A DNA stretch of 64,000 nt, from the NCBI RefSeq assembly GCF_002531575.1, contig NZ_NWTI01000029.1, forward strand, positions 20,159 through 84,158, written 5' to 3'. The notes below the pieces were generated by a model. The model had not been told where the DNA came from and did not search any database. It saw only the letters and a program-made list of their open reading frames with translations. The number at the start of each line of letters is the position of its first letter. Position 1 is the stretch's first letter. The translations under genes were made by a program, and so were the position numbers. This document shows positions 18,087 through 26,330 of this stretch, in pieces. The stretch comes from Bradyrhizobium sp. Y36 (GTDB lineage: Bacteria; Pseudomonadota; Alphaproteobacteria; Rhizobiales; Xanthobacteraceae).

Positions 18087-18860
18087 ATGAGCATGCAGCA
18101 AAATACTTCCGAAACCGCAAGCCCGCAGCAGGGATCGACCGTCGACGCTGCCGAGATCGCGAAATTCTCAAAGCTCTCGGCGGAGTGGTGGGACCCCAAC
18201 GGCAAGATGGCGCCGCTGCACCGGATCAACCCGCTGCGGCTCGGCTACATTCGCGATGCCGCCTGCCGCAAATTCGAGCGCAACGTGCGCAGCCTCAACT
18301 GCCTCGGTGGCTTGCGCGTGCTCGACATCGGCTGCGGCGCCGGCCTCTTGTGCGAGCCACTGTCGCGCCTCGGCGCGCAGGTCATCGGGGTCGATCCGTC
18401 CCAGAGCAACATCGCCGCCGCGAAGCTGCACGCCGACAAGGGCCATCTTGCGATCGACTACCGCTGCACCACGGTGGAAGAGATCGACCCGCGCGAGCGC
18501 TTCGACATCGTGCTGGCGATGGAGGTGGTCGAGCACGTCGTCGACGTCGGCGTCTTCCTCAAGCGCTGCGCCGCGATGCTGAAGCCGAACGGCCTCATGG
18601 TGGTCTCGACGCTGAACCGCAACTGGAAGAGCTTTGCGCTCGCCATCGTCGGCGCCGAATACGTCCTGCGCTGGCTGCCGCGCGGCACCCACGAATGGAA
18701 CAAGTTCGTCACCCCCGACGAGCTGACCAAATACCTGCTCGACAACCGCCTCGTCATCACCGAGCAGACCGGCGTGGTCTACTCTCCCTTCGCCGACAAA
18801 TGGTCGCTCTCGTCGGACATGGACGTGAACTACATGGTGGTGGCGGAAACGATGGTGTGA
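18087..18860 (+). CDS. ubiG: ubiquinone biosynthesis O-methyltransferase
   Basis: This 257-residue SAM enzyme performs both O-methylations in ubiquinone synthesis. EIAKFSKLSAEWWDPNGKMAPLHRINPLRLGYI is the family-specific N-terminus. VLDIGCGAGLLCEPLSRLGA is motif I, and VEHVVDVGVFLKRCAAMLKPNG is the post-motif region. HEWNKFVTPDELTKYL near residue 205 matches UbiG. The start could also be the methionine two codons later. It pairs with the upstream PH-domain gene. Confidence 0.94.
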   Translation: MSMQQNTSETASPQQGSTVDAAEIAKFSKLSAEWWDPNGKMAPLHRINPLRLGYIRDAACRKFERNVRSLNCLGGLRVLDIGCGAGLLCEPLSRLGAQVIGVDPSQSNIAAAKLHADKGHLAIDYRCTTVEEIDPRERFDIVLAMEVVEHVVDVGVFLKRCAAMLKPNGLMVVSTLNRNWKSFALAIVGAEYVLRWLPRGTHEWNKFVTPDELTKYLLDNRLVITEQTGVVYSPFADKWSLSSDMDVNYMVVAETMV

Positions 18861-18903
18861 GGGCTTTCGTGAGTGAGGCACGAATTCGTGTCCCTTGGAG
18901 GGT

Positions 18904-18950
18904 GTCGTCCCTGCGAACGCAGGGGCCCATAGCCACAGGCCCCTGTGGCT
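18904..18950. repeat. half copy of the 28-bp inverted-end repeat, left of the GIY-YIG gene
   Basis: Positions 18904-18931 match the left terminal sequence of the element at 19281-19409 with one change. A perfect hairpin AGCCACAGG/CCTGTGGCT follows at 18931-18950. No right-hand partner lies before the GIY-YIG start, so this is either a half copy or the left end of a larger unit that includes the gene. Confidence 0.65.
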
Positions 18951-18972
18951 AGCAAAGACAGGCGCTCCGAGC

Positions 18973-19254
18973 ATGTACTACGTCTACATCCTCGCCAGCC
19001 GCCATCACGGAACGCTCTACATCGGCGTTACCGATTCACTGCAAGCGCGACTGCAGCAGCACCGCGCCGGTAAGGGTTCCGAGTTCGTGAAACGCTACGG
19101 CGTGTATCGGTTGGTCTACACCGAGGCCTACGAACGAGCGGACGAGGCAATCACCCGCGAAAAGCAGCTCAAGCGCTGGAAGTGCGACTGGAAGATCGAG
19201 CTGATCGAGCGTGACAATCCCGAGTGGCGTGATCTCAGCGATTTGCTGGTTTGA
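18973..19254 (+). CDS. GIY-YIG nuclease family protein
   Basis: This 93-residue protein is a single GIY-YIG domain of the UPF0213 type. YVYIL and GTLYIGVT give the two signature strands, LQARLQQHR supplies the conserved arginine, and EAITREKQLKRWKCDWKIELI contains the catalytic glutamate region. These domains cut DNA by a one-metal mechanism, but the small stand-alone forms are poorly understood. The start at MYYVYIL is chosen because the longer frame reads through a repeat. The gene is bracketed by copies of the same repeat, which suggests it moves or coexists with that repeat. Confidence 0.85.
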   Translation: MYYVYILASRHHGTLYIGVTDSLQARLQQHRAGKGSEFVKRYGVYRLVYTEAYERADEAITREKQLKRWKCDWKIELIERDNPEWRDLSDLLV

Positions 19255-19280
19255 CGGCGTGATGCCGCCCAGCAAACGCT

Positions 19281-19409
19281 GTCGTCCCTGCGAACGCAGG
19301 GACCCATACCGCGTGATCTCTCGGTGGGGTTTGGTGTAAGACGCGCAGGTTGGCAGTCTTCGCAAAACTGCTCTCCGGGGTTATGGGTCCCTGCGTTCGC
19401 AGGGACGAC
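19281..19409. repeat. 129-bp element with perfect 28-bp inverted ends
   Basis: The first 28 bases (19281-19308, starting GTCGTCCCTGCG) and the last 28 (19382-19409, ending CGCAGGGACGAC) are exact reverse complements. Each end is itself a small hairpin around CTGCG/CGCAG. About 73 bases lie between. Related copies occur at 18904, 58511, 60637 and 63835. The structure is MITE-like. Confidence 0.85.
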
Positions 19410-19515
19410 AGTGTGCTTGTTGCAAGAGCATCGCACCCATGACGCCCCTGTGGTTGACCGGTGAGTCTGTTCCCGTCAGGCTGATCAACCTCTCTTCCTA
19501 GCCCCTTAGCTCCCC

Positions 19516-20415
19516 ATGCTCACCATCGCCAGCCTCTGGATTCCCTTCACCATCATTGCCGCGCTCGGGCAGGTGGCGCGCAATGCGATGCAGCGGTCGC
19601 TGACCAAGCCGCTGGGGACCTGGGGCGCGACCAATATCCGCTTCCTGTTCGGCTTCCCGTTCTCGCTGCTGTTTCTCGGCGTGGTGCTGGTTGCGACCGG
19701 CGATCATCTCGGCATGCCGCCGACGGTGTTCTGGCCGTGGCTGCTGCTCGGCGCCCTCAGCCAGATCGTCGCCACCGGGTTGATGCTGCTCGCGATGAAC
19801 GACCGCTCCTTCGTGGTGACCACGGCCTATCTGAAGACCGAGGCGATCCAGACCGCGATTTTCGGCTTCGTCTTCCTGGGCGATCACCTGACCTGGCTGA
19901 AGGTGCTTGCGATCGTGGTCGCCACGATCGGTGTCGTCATCACGGCGTTGCGGCCCGGCGGCGAGAAGAGCTTTGCCGAGTTGAAGCCGACCCTCACCGG
20001 CCTGATTGCTGCGGCGTGTTTCGCGCTCTCCGCGGTCGGCTTCCGAGGCGCGATCATCAATGTCCCCGGCGTCTCGTTCGTGACGGCGGCATCGCTCACG
20101 CTCGTGCTCGGCCTGTTCGTGCAGACGCTGGTGTTGACCATCTATCTGCTCTGGCGCGCACCGAAGGTGCTGCAGGCGATCCTCGGCCTGTGGAAGCCGT
20201 CGATGCTGGCGGGCTTCATGGGCGCCTTCGCCTCGCAGTTCTGGTTCCTGGCCTTCGCGCTCACGGCGGCCGCCAATGTCCGCACGCTCGCGCTGATCGA
20301 GGTGCTGTTCGCGCAAGCCGTGGCCTATTACTCGTTCAAGCAGCCGATCGCGCCGCGCGAGATCTTTGGCATCGCGCTGATCGTGGTCGGCGTGGCGGTG
20401 CTGGTGGGGGCCTAG
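19516..20415 (+). CDS. EamA-family transporter
   Basis: This 299-residue inner-membrane protein has about ten hydrophobic helices in two EamA repeats. The repeat ends read AYLKTEAIQTAIFGFVFLGDHLTWLKVLAIVVATIGVVI and IEVLFAQAVAYYSFKQPIAPREIFGIALIVVGVAVL. Substrate unknown. It converges with the DUF1178 gene group, only six bases from the stop of the small protein. Confidence 0.82.
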   Translation: MLTIASLWIPFTIIAALGQVARNAMQRSLTKPLGTWGATNIRFLFGFPFSLLFLGVVLVATGDHLGMPPTVFWPWLLLGALSQIVATGLMLLAMNDRSFVVTTAYLKTEAIQTAIFGFVFLGDHLTWLKVLAIVVATIGVVITALRPGGEKSFAELKPTLTGLIAAACFALSAVGFRGAIINVPGVSFVTAASLTLVLGLFVQTLVLTIYLLWRAPKVLQAILGLWKPSMLAGFMGAFASQFWFLAFALTAAANVRTLALIEVLFAQAVAYYSFKQPIAPREIFGIALIVVGVAVLVGA

Positions 20416-20421
20416 GAAGAA

Positions 20422-20766
20422 CTAGCGAAGGCCGGCGAGAATGCCGGGCGCCAAGACGCGCAACTCGCCGCTCAACAGCGGGTTTGCCAGATCGTGTATC
20501 GCTGCGTGGATCACGTCCTCATATCCCAATTCGAATCCAATATCCTCACGGCATTCGACCAGATTGGCCCAATCCTCGACCGTAAGGGCATCGATCTCCC
20601 CGGTCGAAAACCGTTCAAGGACGGCAACGATATCGCGCCGTGCCAGTGTAACCACTGGATCGCTATCCCAAGTCAAGGAGCCGACTCCGGCTCTCAGCTT
20701 TGGGATGGGCGCATCGAAACGAATGAGCGACGACAGGATCGCTTCGCGGCTCATGCGAGAGCTCAC
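20422..20766 (-). CDS. small conserved-looking hypothetical protein
   Basis: This 114-residue acidic protein is probably helical and has no signal peptide or membrane helix. Notable stretches are LTVEDWANLVECREDIGFE and IHAAIHDLANPLLSGEL. The GTG at 20766 lies one base after the upstream DUF1178 stop and has GGAA nearby, so coupling is likely; an ATG at 20754 is the alternative. It is the last gene of the comF-to-DUF1178 run. I do not recognise the family. Confidence 0.6.
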   Translation of the reverse strand: MSSRMSREAILSSLIRFDAPIPKLRAGVGSLTWDSDPVVTLARRDIVAVLERFSTGEIDALTVEDWANLVECREDIGFELGYEDVIHAAIHDLANPLLSGELRVLAPGILAGLR

Positions 20767-20767
20767 G

Positions 20768-21250
20768 TCAATTCCGGTCTTCCGGCAGCGTCGGCAGCGG
20801 CGACACGTCGATGCCTTCGTCGATCAGCGACTTCGCCTCCTCCGGCGAGGCTTCGCCATAGATCGGACGATGCTCCTTGTCGCCGTAATGCATGGCGCGG
20901 GCTTCGTTGGCGAAGCGCTCGCCGACATTGTCGGCGTTCTTGACGATGTGATCGCGCAGCTCTTTCAGCTTGGTGCGCAGCTCTTTCTCCTGCGCCATCA
21001 GCAGCGAGGTCGGCCCTGATGGTGCGGCCTCGGGCGCGGCGGTCGTCACCGGCTCGGGCGGCGGCGTCGCGCGTCCGCGGCCCTTCTTGCCGACGATGCG
21101 GGGGGCCATGATCGCCTTGTCGACCTTGGCGGAGCCGCAGATCGGGCACGTCACCAGCTTGCGCTTGACCTGTGAATCATAGGCCGAAGAGCTCTGAAAC
21201 CAGCTTTCGAAATCGTGGTTCCGGTCGCAGCGGAGCGCGTAGCGGATCAT
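20768..21250 (-). CDS. DUF1178 family protein
   Basis: This 160-residue protein opens with MIRYALRCDRNHDFESWF and has CPICG near residue 35, the two halves of a predicted zinc ribbon typical of DUF1178. A Pro/Ala linker and a helical C-terminal part (KELRTKLKELRDHIVKNADNVGERFANEARAMHYGDKEHRPIYGEAS) follow, the family's most conserved region. Its start overlaps the nitrilase stop by four bases. Function unknown. Confidence 0.87.
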   Translation of the reverse strand: MIRYALRCDRNHDFESWFQSSSAYDSQVKRKLVTCPICGSAKVDKAIMAPRIVGKKGRGRATPPPEPVTTAAPEAAPSGPTSLLMAQEKELRTKLKELRDHIVKNADNVGERFANEARAMHYGDKEHRPIYGEASPEEAKSLIDEGIDVSPLPTLPEDRN

Positions 21251-22125
21251 GCCGATCCCCGCACCAGATGCAGATGATCCGGTCCGGCCTTGGGGTCGGA
21301 CACGCCGAAGCGGCGGCCGTGCTGGAGCGAGGGGATCGCGCGGCGCGCGGTCTCGACCTTCGCCGGATCGATCTTCGCCATGATGATGCCGGGCTCGACG
21401 TCGCCCTCGGCGAGGATCTCGCCCCAGGGATCGATGATCAGCGAATGGCCGTAGGTCTCGCGCTTGTTCTCGTGGGTGCCGGCCTGCGCCGCTGCAAAGA
21501 TGAAGCAGCCGGTCTCGATCGCACGCGCGCGCAGCAGCACATGCCAATGCGCCTCGCCGGTCTTGCGGGTGAAGGCCGAAGGCACGGTGATGAAGTAGGC
21601 GCCGCTCTCGGCCAGCGCACGGTACAGCGCGGGGAAGCGCACGTCGTAGCAGATGGTCAAGCCGACGCGGCCCCAGGGCAGGTCGGAGATCACGGCGGTC
21701 TCGCCCGGCTGGTAATTGGCGGATTCGCGATAGCTCTCGCCGTCGGGCAGCTCGATGTCGAACATGTGGATCTTGTCGTAGCTCGCGAGCACATTGCCCT
21801 CGGGCCCGATCAGGAAGGAGCGGTTGACCGCCTTCTCCGGCGAGAAGCGCAGCGCCAGTGAGCCGACATGGAGGTGGATCTTCAGCTCCGCCGCGAGCGC
21901 CCGATACGCCTTCAGCGAAGTGTCGTCCTCCTCGCTCTGCAGATGCTCGAACAATGCCTTGCGGTTCAGCTGCATCATGTTGCTGACTTCGGGCGTCTGC
22001 ACGTAGTCGGCGCCATTGGCTGCCGCCTGCCGGATCAGCTTCGTGGCCTGCTCGAGGCTCGGCCCCGGCAGGAGGCCGGTGCGCATCTGAACCATGGCGG
22101 CGGTGAACGTGCGGTTCTCGCTCAT
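21247..22125 (-). CDS. carbon-nitrogen hydrolase, Nit1/Nit2-like
   Basis: This 292-residue nitrilase-superfamily amidase has the Glu-Lys-Cys triad at E46 (TPEVSNM), K118 (YDKIHMFD) and C159 (TICYDVRFP). The KIHMFDIELPDG and CYDVRFPALYR motifs point to the Nit branch, whose known members hydrolyse deaminated glutathione or omega-amides. It overlaps both neighbours by four bases (grxC upstream, DUF1178 downstream). The link to a glutaredoxin is consistent with a glutathione-repair role, which is inference. Confidence 0.88.
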   Translation of the reverse strand: MSENRTFTAAMVQMRTGLLPGPSLEQATKLIRQAAANGADYVQTPEVSNMMQLNRKALFEHLQSEEDDTSLKAYRALAAELKIHLHVGSLALRFSPEKAVNRSFLIGPEGNVLASYDKIHMFDIELPDGESYRESANYQPGETAVISDLPWGRVGLTICYDVRFPALYRALAESGAYFITVPSAFTRKTGEAHWHVLLRARAIETGCFIFAAAQAGTHENKRETYGHSLIIDPWGEILAEGDVEPGIIMAKIDPAKVETARRAIPSLQHGRRFGVSDPKAGPDHLHLVRGSA

Positions 22126-22397
22126 GAGGTGGCCTTCACGCCTTCGAGCATGCCGTCGAGCTTGCCCTCGCGATCGAGCGCGTAGAGATCGTCGCAGCCG
22201 CCGATATGGGTTCCGCCGATCCAGATCTGCGGGAAGGTCGAGCCCTCGCCGGCGCGATCATACATCTCCTGGCGCCACGATGGATCCTTGGCGACGTCGA
22301 ATTCCGTGAAGGCAACCTTCTTGCGGGTCAGCAGCGATTTGGCGGCGGAGCAATAGCCGCAGCCTGGCCTGGTGTAGATCTCGACAGCGGCGGTCAT
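22122..22397 (-). CDS. grxC: glutaredoxin 3
   Basis: This 91-residue dithiol glutaredoxin has the active site CGYC in TRPGCGYCSAAKSLL and the glutathione-binding TFPQIWIGGTHIGGCDDLYAL. It reduces protein and glutathione mixed disulfides in the cytoplasm. The ATG of MTAAVEIY gives the standard length; a start six codons upstream (22415) is possible. It overlaps the nitrilase gene by four bases and follows comF in the same direction. Confidence 0.93.
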   Translation of the reverse strand: MTAAVEIYTRPGCGYCSAAKSLLTRKKVAFTEFDVAKDPSWRQEMYDRAGEGSTFPQIWIGGTHIGGCDDLYALDREGKLDGMLEGVKATS

Positions 22398-22444
22398 CTC
22401 GTCTGGCGCTCTCATGTCATGAATTCATTGAATTATATGGGACT

Positions 22445-23242
22445 TTACCTGATCTCCACAACCCGGGCGAAGACCAGCACGTCGACCTGGGCGGCCTTGG
22501 CGCGCAACAGGGCCCGTGCACAGGCATCCAGCGTGGCGCCCGAGGTCAGGACGTCGTCGATCAGGATGATGCGGCGTCCCTGGACCTCGGCCTGGCGGTC
22601 CGGAGATACCTGGAATGCGCCCTGCACATTGGTGGCGCGCTGGGCCCGCGACAAGCCGATCTGCTGCTCGGTGGCGCGTACCCGGCGCAGCACCTCGCCG
22701 CGAACCCTGACGCCGCTCTGCCGCTCGATCACGCGCGCCAGCGCCCCGGACTGGTTGTAGCGGCGCCGCCAGGCCCGCCGCCAATGCAGCGGAACAGGCA
22801 CCAGCATATCGGCCCCATTCAGTAGCTCGCCGCCCGCCCGCGCCATCCAGCGTCCCATCGCCGGCGCCAGGTCTGTGCGGTCCTGGTATTTCAGCGCGTG
22901 CACCAGCGTGCGCGCGACGTCGTCGTAGCGCACCGCCGCGCGGGCACGCTGGTAGGCCGGCGGGCTCGCGATCGCCTCCATCGACAGCATGTCGGGGCCG
23001 GGGTCGTAGACGAAGGGAATGCCGAGCCGCGGGCAATAGGGCCGCTCGATGAACGACAGCCGCGCCCAGCACGAAGCGCAAACGCCCTCGCCATCGACCG
23101 GCTCGCGGCATGACACGCACTGTGTCGGCAGCGCGATGTCGAGCGCCAGCCGCGCCGTCCGCGACAGCACATGGCGGCCAGCCGTCCACGCGGCTCGCAG
23201 CGGCGCGGCGATGGAGCGGGTGGGGGCGGCGTCGGCGTCCAT
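22445..23242 (-). CDS. ComF family phosphoribosyltransferase-like protein
   Basis: The 265-residue protein begins with a zinc-ribbon-like four-cysteine region (CVSCREPVDGEGVCASCW). It continues to the type I PRTase fold with the PRPP loop ILIDDVLTSGATLDAC. YNQSGALARVIERQSG and LRRVRATEQQIGLSRAQRATNVQGAF are ComF/GntX hallmarks. In naturally competent bacteria ComF aids DNA uptake; elsewhere its role is unclear. It heads the comF-grxC-nitrilase-DUF1178 run and is divergent from a methyltransferase. Confidence 0.88.
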   Translation of the reverse strand: MDADAAPTRSIAAPLRAAWTAGRHVLSRTARLALDIALPTQCVSCREPVDGEGVCASCWARLSFIERPYCPRLGIPFVYDPGPDMLSMEAIASPPAYQRARAAVRYDDVARTLVHALKYQDRTDLAPAMGRWMARAGGELLNGADMLVPVPLHWRRAWRRRYNQSGALARVIERQSGVRVRGEVLRRVRATEQQIGLSRAQRATNVQGAFQVSPDRQAEVQGRRIILIDDVLTSGATLDACARALLRAKAAQVDVLVFARVVEIR

Positions 23243-23282
23243 GGGGAGAGGCTAGCGTTCCGCGCTCGTTGGCTCAAGCCAC

Positions 23283-23420
23283 GCTCTCGTGCCCCGGACC
23301 CAGCGCAGCGCGCAGCGGTGCGCTGCTGAGCCGGGGTCCAGAAGTTTGTGCACGCCGAGGCATGGGTCCCGGTTCTGCGGAGCGTCACTGCGTTCCGCAC
23401 CGCGCCCGGGACACGAGAGC
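23283..23420. repeat. palindromic element, copy 1 (GTGCCCCGG type)
   Basis: The ends GCTCTCGTGCCCCGG and its inverted near-copy (CCCGGGACACGAGAGC, ending at 23420) bracket 138 bases. Inner stems include CAGCGCAGCG/CGCTGCTG and CCCCGGACC/CCGGGGTCC. It lies in the divergent gap between comF and the methyltransferase. A relative sits at the other end of that methyltransferase. Confidence 0.65.
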
Positions 23421-23457
23421 GATTGCCAGAACGACTTGGATCGGCGTAACCAGCGGC

Positions 23458-24303
23458 ATGGCTCAGCCCCCGCAAACCCCGCCCGCTCTGTTCGATCGCG
23501 CCTTGCTGTATGCGCGGCAGCGGCGCGCGCGGGCGCAGGGCGGGGTGACGTTCCTGCTCGACCGCGTTGCCGAGGACATGACCGACCGGCTGGCGGCGGT
23601 GATGCGGGAGTTTCACGCCGCGGCCGATCTCTGGACGCCCGGTGAAGATCTTGCGGTTCTGCGCGCGCGGCTCCCCTCCATCGAACGGATCGCGCTCGAG
23701 GCGGCCGGCGCGGAAAAGCTGCCCTTCGCACCCGAAAGTCTGGACCTCGTCGTCTCGGCGCTGGCGCTGCAATTCGTCAACGACCTGCCTGGCGTGCTGG
23801 CGCAGGTTCGCCGCGCGCTGAAGCCGGACGGGCTCCTGCTCGCCGCGATGATCGGCGGCGACAGCTTGACCGAGCTGCGCCAGGCCTTTGCCGCGGCCGA
23901 GGCCGAATGCGAGGGCGGCGTGTCGCCGCGCGTTGCACCGTTCGCCGATCTCAGGGACATCGGCGCGCTGCTGCAGCGGGCCGGCTTTGCGCTGCCGGTG
24001 ACCGACGTCGACCGCGTCGTGGTGCGCTATGGCAATGCCTTCGCCTTGATGCAGGATCTGCGCCGCATGGGCGCGGCCAATGTGTTGATCGAGCGCCGCC
24101 GCACGCCGAGCCGGCGCGCGACGCTGCTGCGCATGGCCGAGATCTACGCCGAGCGTTTTGCCGATGCCGACGGCCGCATCCGTGCCACGTTCGACATCAT
24201 CTGGCTCTCCGGCTGGGCCCCGCACGCGAGCCAGCAGCAGCCGCTGAAGCCGGGGTCGGCGAAAGCGAGTCTCGCGGAGGCGGTGAAGAAGGCGGGGAAG
24301 TGA
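23458..24303 (+). CDS. BioC/NDUFAF5-like methyltransferase-fold protein
   Basis: The 281-residue protein begins LFDRALLYARQRRARAQGGVTFLLDRVAEDM, the alphaproteobacterial relative of mitochondrial NDUFAF5. It continues with LPFAPESLDLVVSALALQFVNDLPGVLAQVRRALKPDGLLLAAMIGG. SAM motif I is degenerate (ADLWTPGEDLAVL). NDUFAF5 acts in complex I assembly; whether this bacterial protein does is unknown. The start is the ATG of MAQPPQT. Palindromic elements flank both sides of the gene. Confidence 0.75.
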   Translation: MAQPPQTPPALFDRALLYARQRRARAQGGVTFLLDRVAEDMTDRLAAVMREFHAAADLWTPGEDLAVLRARLPSIERIALEAAGAEKLPFAPESLDLVVSALALQFVNDLPGVLAQVRRALKPDGLLLAAMIGGDSLTELRQAFAAAEAECEGGVSPRVAPFADLRDIGALLQRAGFALPVTDVDRVVVRYGNAFALMQDLRRMGAANVLIERRRTPSRRATLLRMAEIYAERFADADGRIRATFDIIWLSGWAPHASQQQPLKPGSAKASLAEAVKKAGK

Positions 24304-24306
24304 CGC

Positions 24307-24428
24307 GTGTCCCGGACGCGCTGCAGCGTGAAACGCTGCTGCGCAGAGCCGGGACCCAGTTTGCGGCATTCTTGGGCCCCGACTCTGCAGCGCACCGCTG
24401 AAGAAGCGCTGCGCTGCGTCCGGGGCAC
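24307..24428. repeat. palindromic element, copy 2 (GTGTCCCGG type)
   Basis: GTGTCCCGGACGC (24307-24319) and GCGTCCGGGGCAC (24416-24428) are near-perfect inverted ends of a 122-base element that fills the gap between the methyltransferase and mutT stops. Internal GCTGCGC/GCGCTGC words could form further stems. It resembles the element at 23283. Confidence 0.65.
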
Positions 24429-24435
24429 AGTGCAA

Positions 24436-24846
24436 TCACATCAACAAATCAATCAGATGCGGGATCAGCGGAATGTCCGCGGGCGGCATCGGGTAGTCGC
24501 GCAGCTTGTTGGCGCGAACCCAGGCCAGGGTCTGGCCTTCGCGCGGCGCGACCTGCCCTTCCCAGCGCCGGCAGATGTAGAGCGGCATCAGCAGATGGAA
24601 GGTCTCGTAGGCATGGCTCGCGAAGGTCAACGGCGCCAGACACGGTTCGGCGACGGTGATGCCGAGCTCCTCATTGAGCTCGCGGATCAGGCTCTGCTCT
24701 GGCCGCTCGCCGGGCTCACACTTGCCGCCGGGAAATTCCCAGAGGCCGGCCAGCGTCTTGCCCTCGGGGCGCTGCGCGATCAGGACGCGTTTGTCGGCAT
24801 CGACGAGCGCGCAGGCCACCACCAGTGTCAGTTTGAGATCGGCCAT
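24436..24846 (-). CDS. mutT: 8-oxo-dGTP diphosphatase-like Nudix hydrolase
   Basis: This 136-residue MutT-type enzyme removes oxidised dGTP from the nucleotide pool. The Nudix box is complete (GGKCEPGERPEQSLIRELNEELGI, split around residues 40-63, with REL and EE metal ligands). The leading VLIAQRPEGKTLAGLWEFPGGK is the MutT signature. It is a single gene divergent from the TadG-like gene. Confidence 0.92.
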   Translation of the reverse strand: MADLKLTLVVACALVDADKRVLIAQRPEGKTLAGLWEFPGGKCEPGERPEQSLIRELNEELGITVAEPCLAPLTFASHAYETFHLLMPLYICRRWEGQVAPREGQTLAWVRANKLRDYPMPPADIPLIPHLIDLLM

Positions 24847-24986
24847 ACGCCTCTGTTATCAGCTCAAGATCGTTCGCAATGGCTTGTTAACCCCGTTGCG
24901 GCTCCGCGTTTTTGCGGTTTGCATAAGTCATATTTAATCAACGGTTCCTAGAGTGGAAACATATTTAAACCATTCCAGGCCAATCC

Positions 24987-26318
24987 ATGCTCGCCGTGCT
25001 TCGCACCACCATCCGCCGGTTTGCCCGCGACCGACGCGGCAATATCGCGGTGATTTTCGCGCTCGCCTGCGTTCCCCTGATCACGGTGATTGGCTGCGCC
25101 GTCGATTACTCCCGCGCGACGCAGATTCGGGCCAAGCTTCAGGCCGCGGCCGACGCGGCCAGCGTCGGCGCAGTCGCCAAGGCCTCGCCGGGATTCGCCG
25201 CGGCAGGCACGATGACCTCGGACGGCGGGATCCCGGTCGGCGTCACCGATGCCAAGAACATCTTCAATGCCAACGTCGCCAACCTGACCGGCTACACGCT
25301 CAACAGCGTCACGCCGACGGTGGTCAAGAGCGGCTCGACGGTCACCTCGACCGTGGCGTTCAGCGCCAGCGTCAAGACCATGTTCCTCGGTGTGATCGGC
25401 AAGACCGCGCTGGCGATGAGCGGCACGTCGACGGCGACGGCCAGCATGCCGCTCTATGTCGACTTCTACCTCCTGCTGGACAATTCGCCGTCGATGGGCG
25501 TAGCGGCGACGCCGGCCGACGTGACCAAGATGGTCAACAACACGTCGGACAAATGCGCCTTCGCATGCCACGACTACAACGACTCGAACAACTACTACAA
25601 TCTCGCCAAGACGCTCGGCGTCACGACGCGAATCGACGTATTGCGCAGCGCGACCCAGTCGCTGATGGATACCGCCGCGGCCAGCGAGACCTATTCGAAC
25701 CAGTTCCGCATGGCGATCTACGATTTCGGCGCATCTTCAAAAACCATCGGTCTGCGCGCGCTGTTCTCGCTGTCGGCGAGCCTGTCGAGTGCCAAGACGG
25801 CGGCGGGCGGCATCGACCTGATGGGCGTCTACGGCAACAACGATTCCTACACCGCCGACAAGGACACCCAGTTCAGCACGGTTTTTCCGGCAATCAACTC
25901 CGCGATCACCGCGCCGGGTGCCGGCACATCGTCTGCGCCGCTGAAATATCTGTTCTTCGTCTCGGACGGTGTTGCCGACGAGTACAATACCGGTTGCTCC
26001 AAGCCGCTCGTGAGCGGCGGGCGCTGCCAGTCGCCGATCGACGTCTCGCTCTGCACCACCATCAAGAATCGCGGCATCAAGATCGCGGTGCTCTACACCA
26101 CCTATCTGCAGCTGCCGACCAACTCCTGGTACATGACCTACATCGACCCCTTCAACAAGGGCCCGTTCGGTCCCTCGCCGAACAGCGAGATCGCCGACAA
26201 CATGCAGAGCTGCGCCTCGCCGGGGCTGTATTTCGAGGTCAGCCCGACCCAGGGCATCTCGGATGCGATGAATGCGCTGTTCCGGAAAGCGGTCGCGGAC
26301 GCCCGGATTTCGGGGTGA
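24987..26318 (+). CDS. TadG-like pilus assembly protein with vWA domain
   Basis: This 443-residue protein has an N-terminal TadE/G segment (RDRRGNIAVIFALACVPLITVIGCAVDYSRATQIR, one transmembrane helix). A von Willebrand A domain starts near residue 155 with a MIDAS-like DNSPSMG, and FFVSDGVADEYN lies later. Cysteine pairs (KCAFACHDY, DVSLCTTIK) suggest an extracytoplasmic domain. Such proteins belong to tight-adherence (Flp) pilus systems but are often found alone, as here: no other tad genes are in the window. Confidence 0.85.
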   Translation: MLAVLRTTIRRFARDRRGNIAVIFALACVPLITVIGCAVDYSRATQIRAKLQAAADAASVGAVAKASPGFAAAGTMTSDGGIPVGVTDAKNIFNANVANLTGYTLNSVTPTVVKSGSTVTSTVAFSASVKTMFLGVIGKTALAMSGTSTATASMPLYVDFYLLLDNSPSMGVAATPADVTKMVNNTSDKCAFACHDYNDSNNYYNLAKTLGVTTRIDVLRSATQSLMDTAAASETYSNQFRMAIYDFGASSKTIGLRALFSLSASLSSAKTAAGGIDLMGVYGNNDSYTADKDTQFSTVFPAINSAITAPGAGTSSAPLKYLFFVSDGVADEYNTGCSKPLVSGGRCQSPIDVSLCTTIKNRGIKIAVLYTTYLQLPTNSWYMTYIDPFNKGPFGPSPNSEIADNMQSCASPGLYFEVSPTQGISDAMNALFRKAVADARISG

Positions 26319-26330
26319 TCCGAAGCAAGG

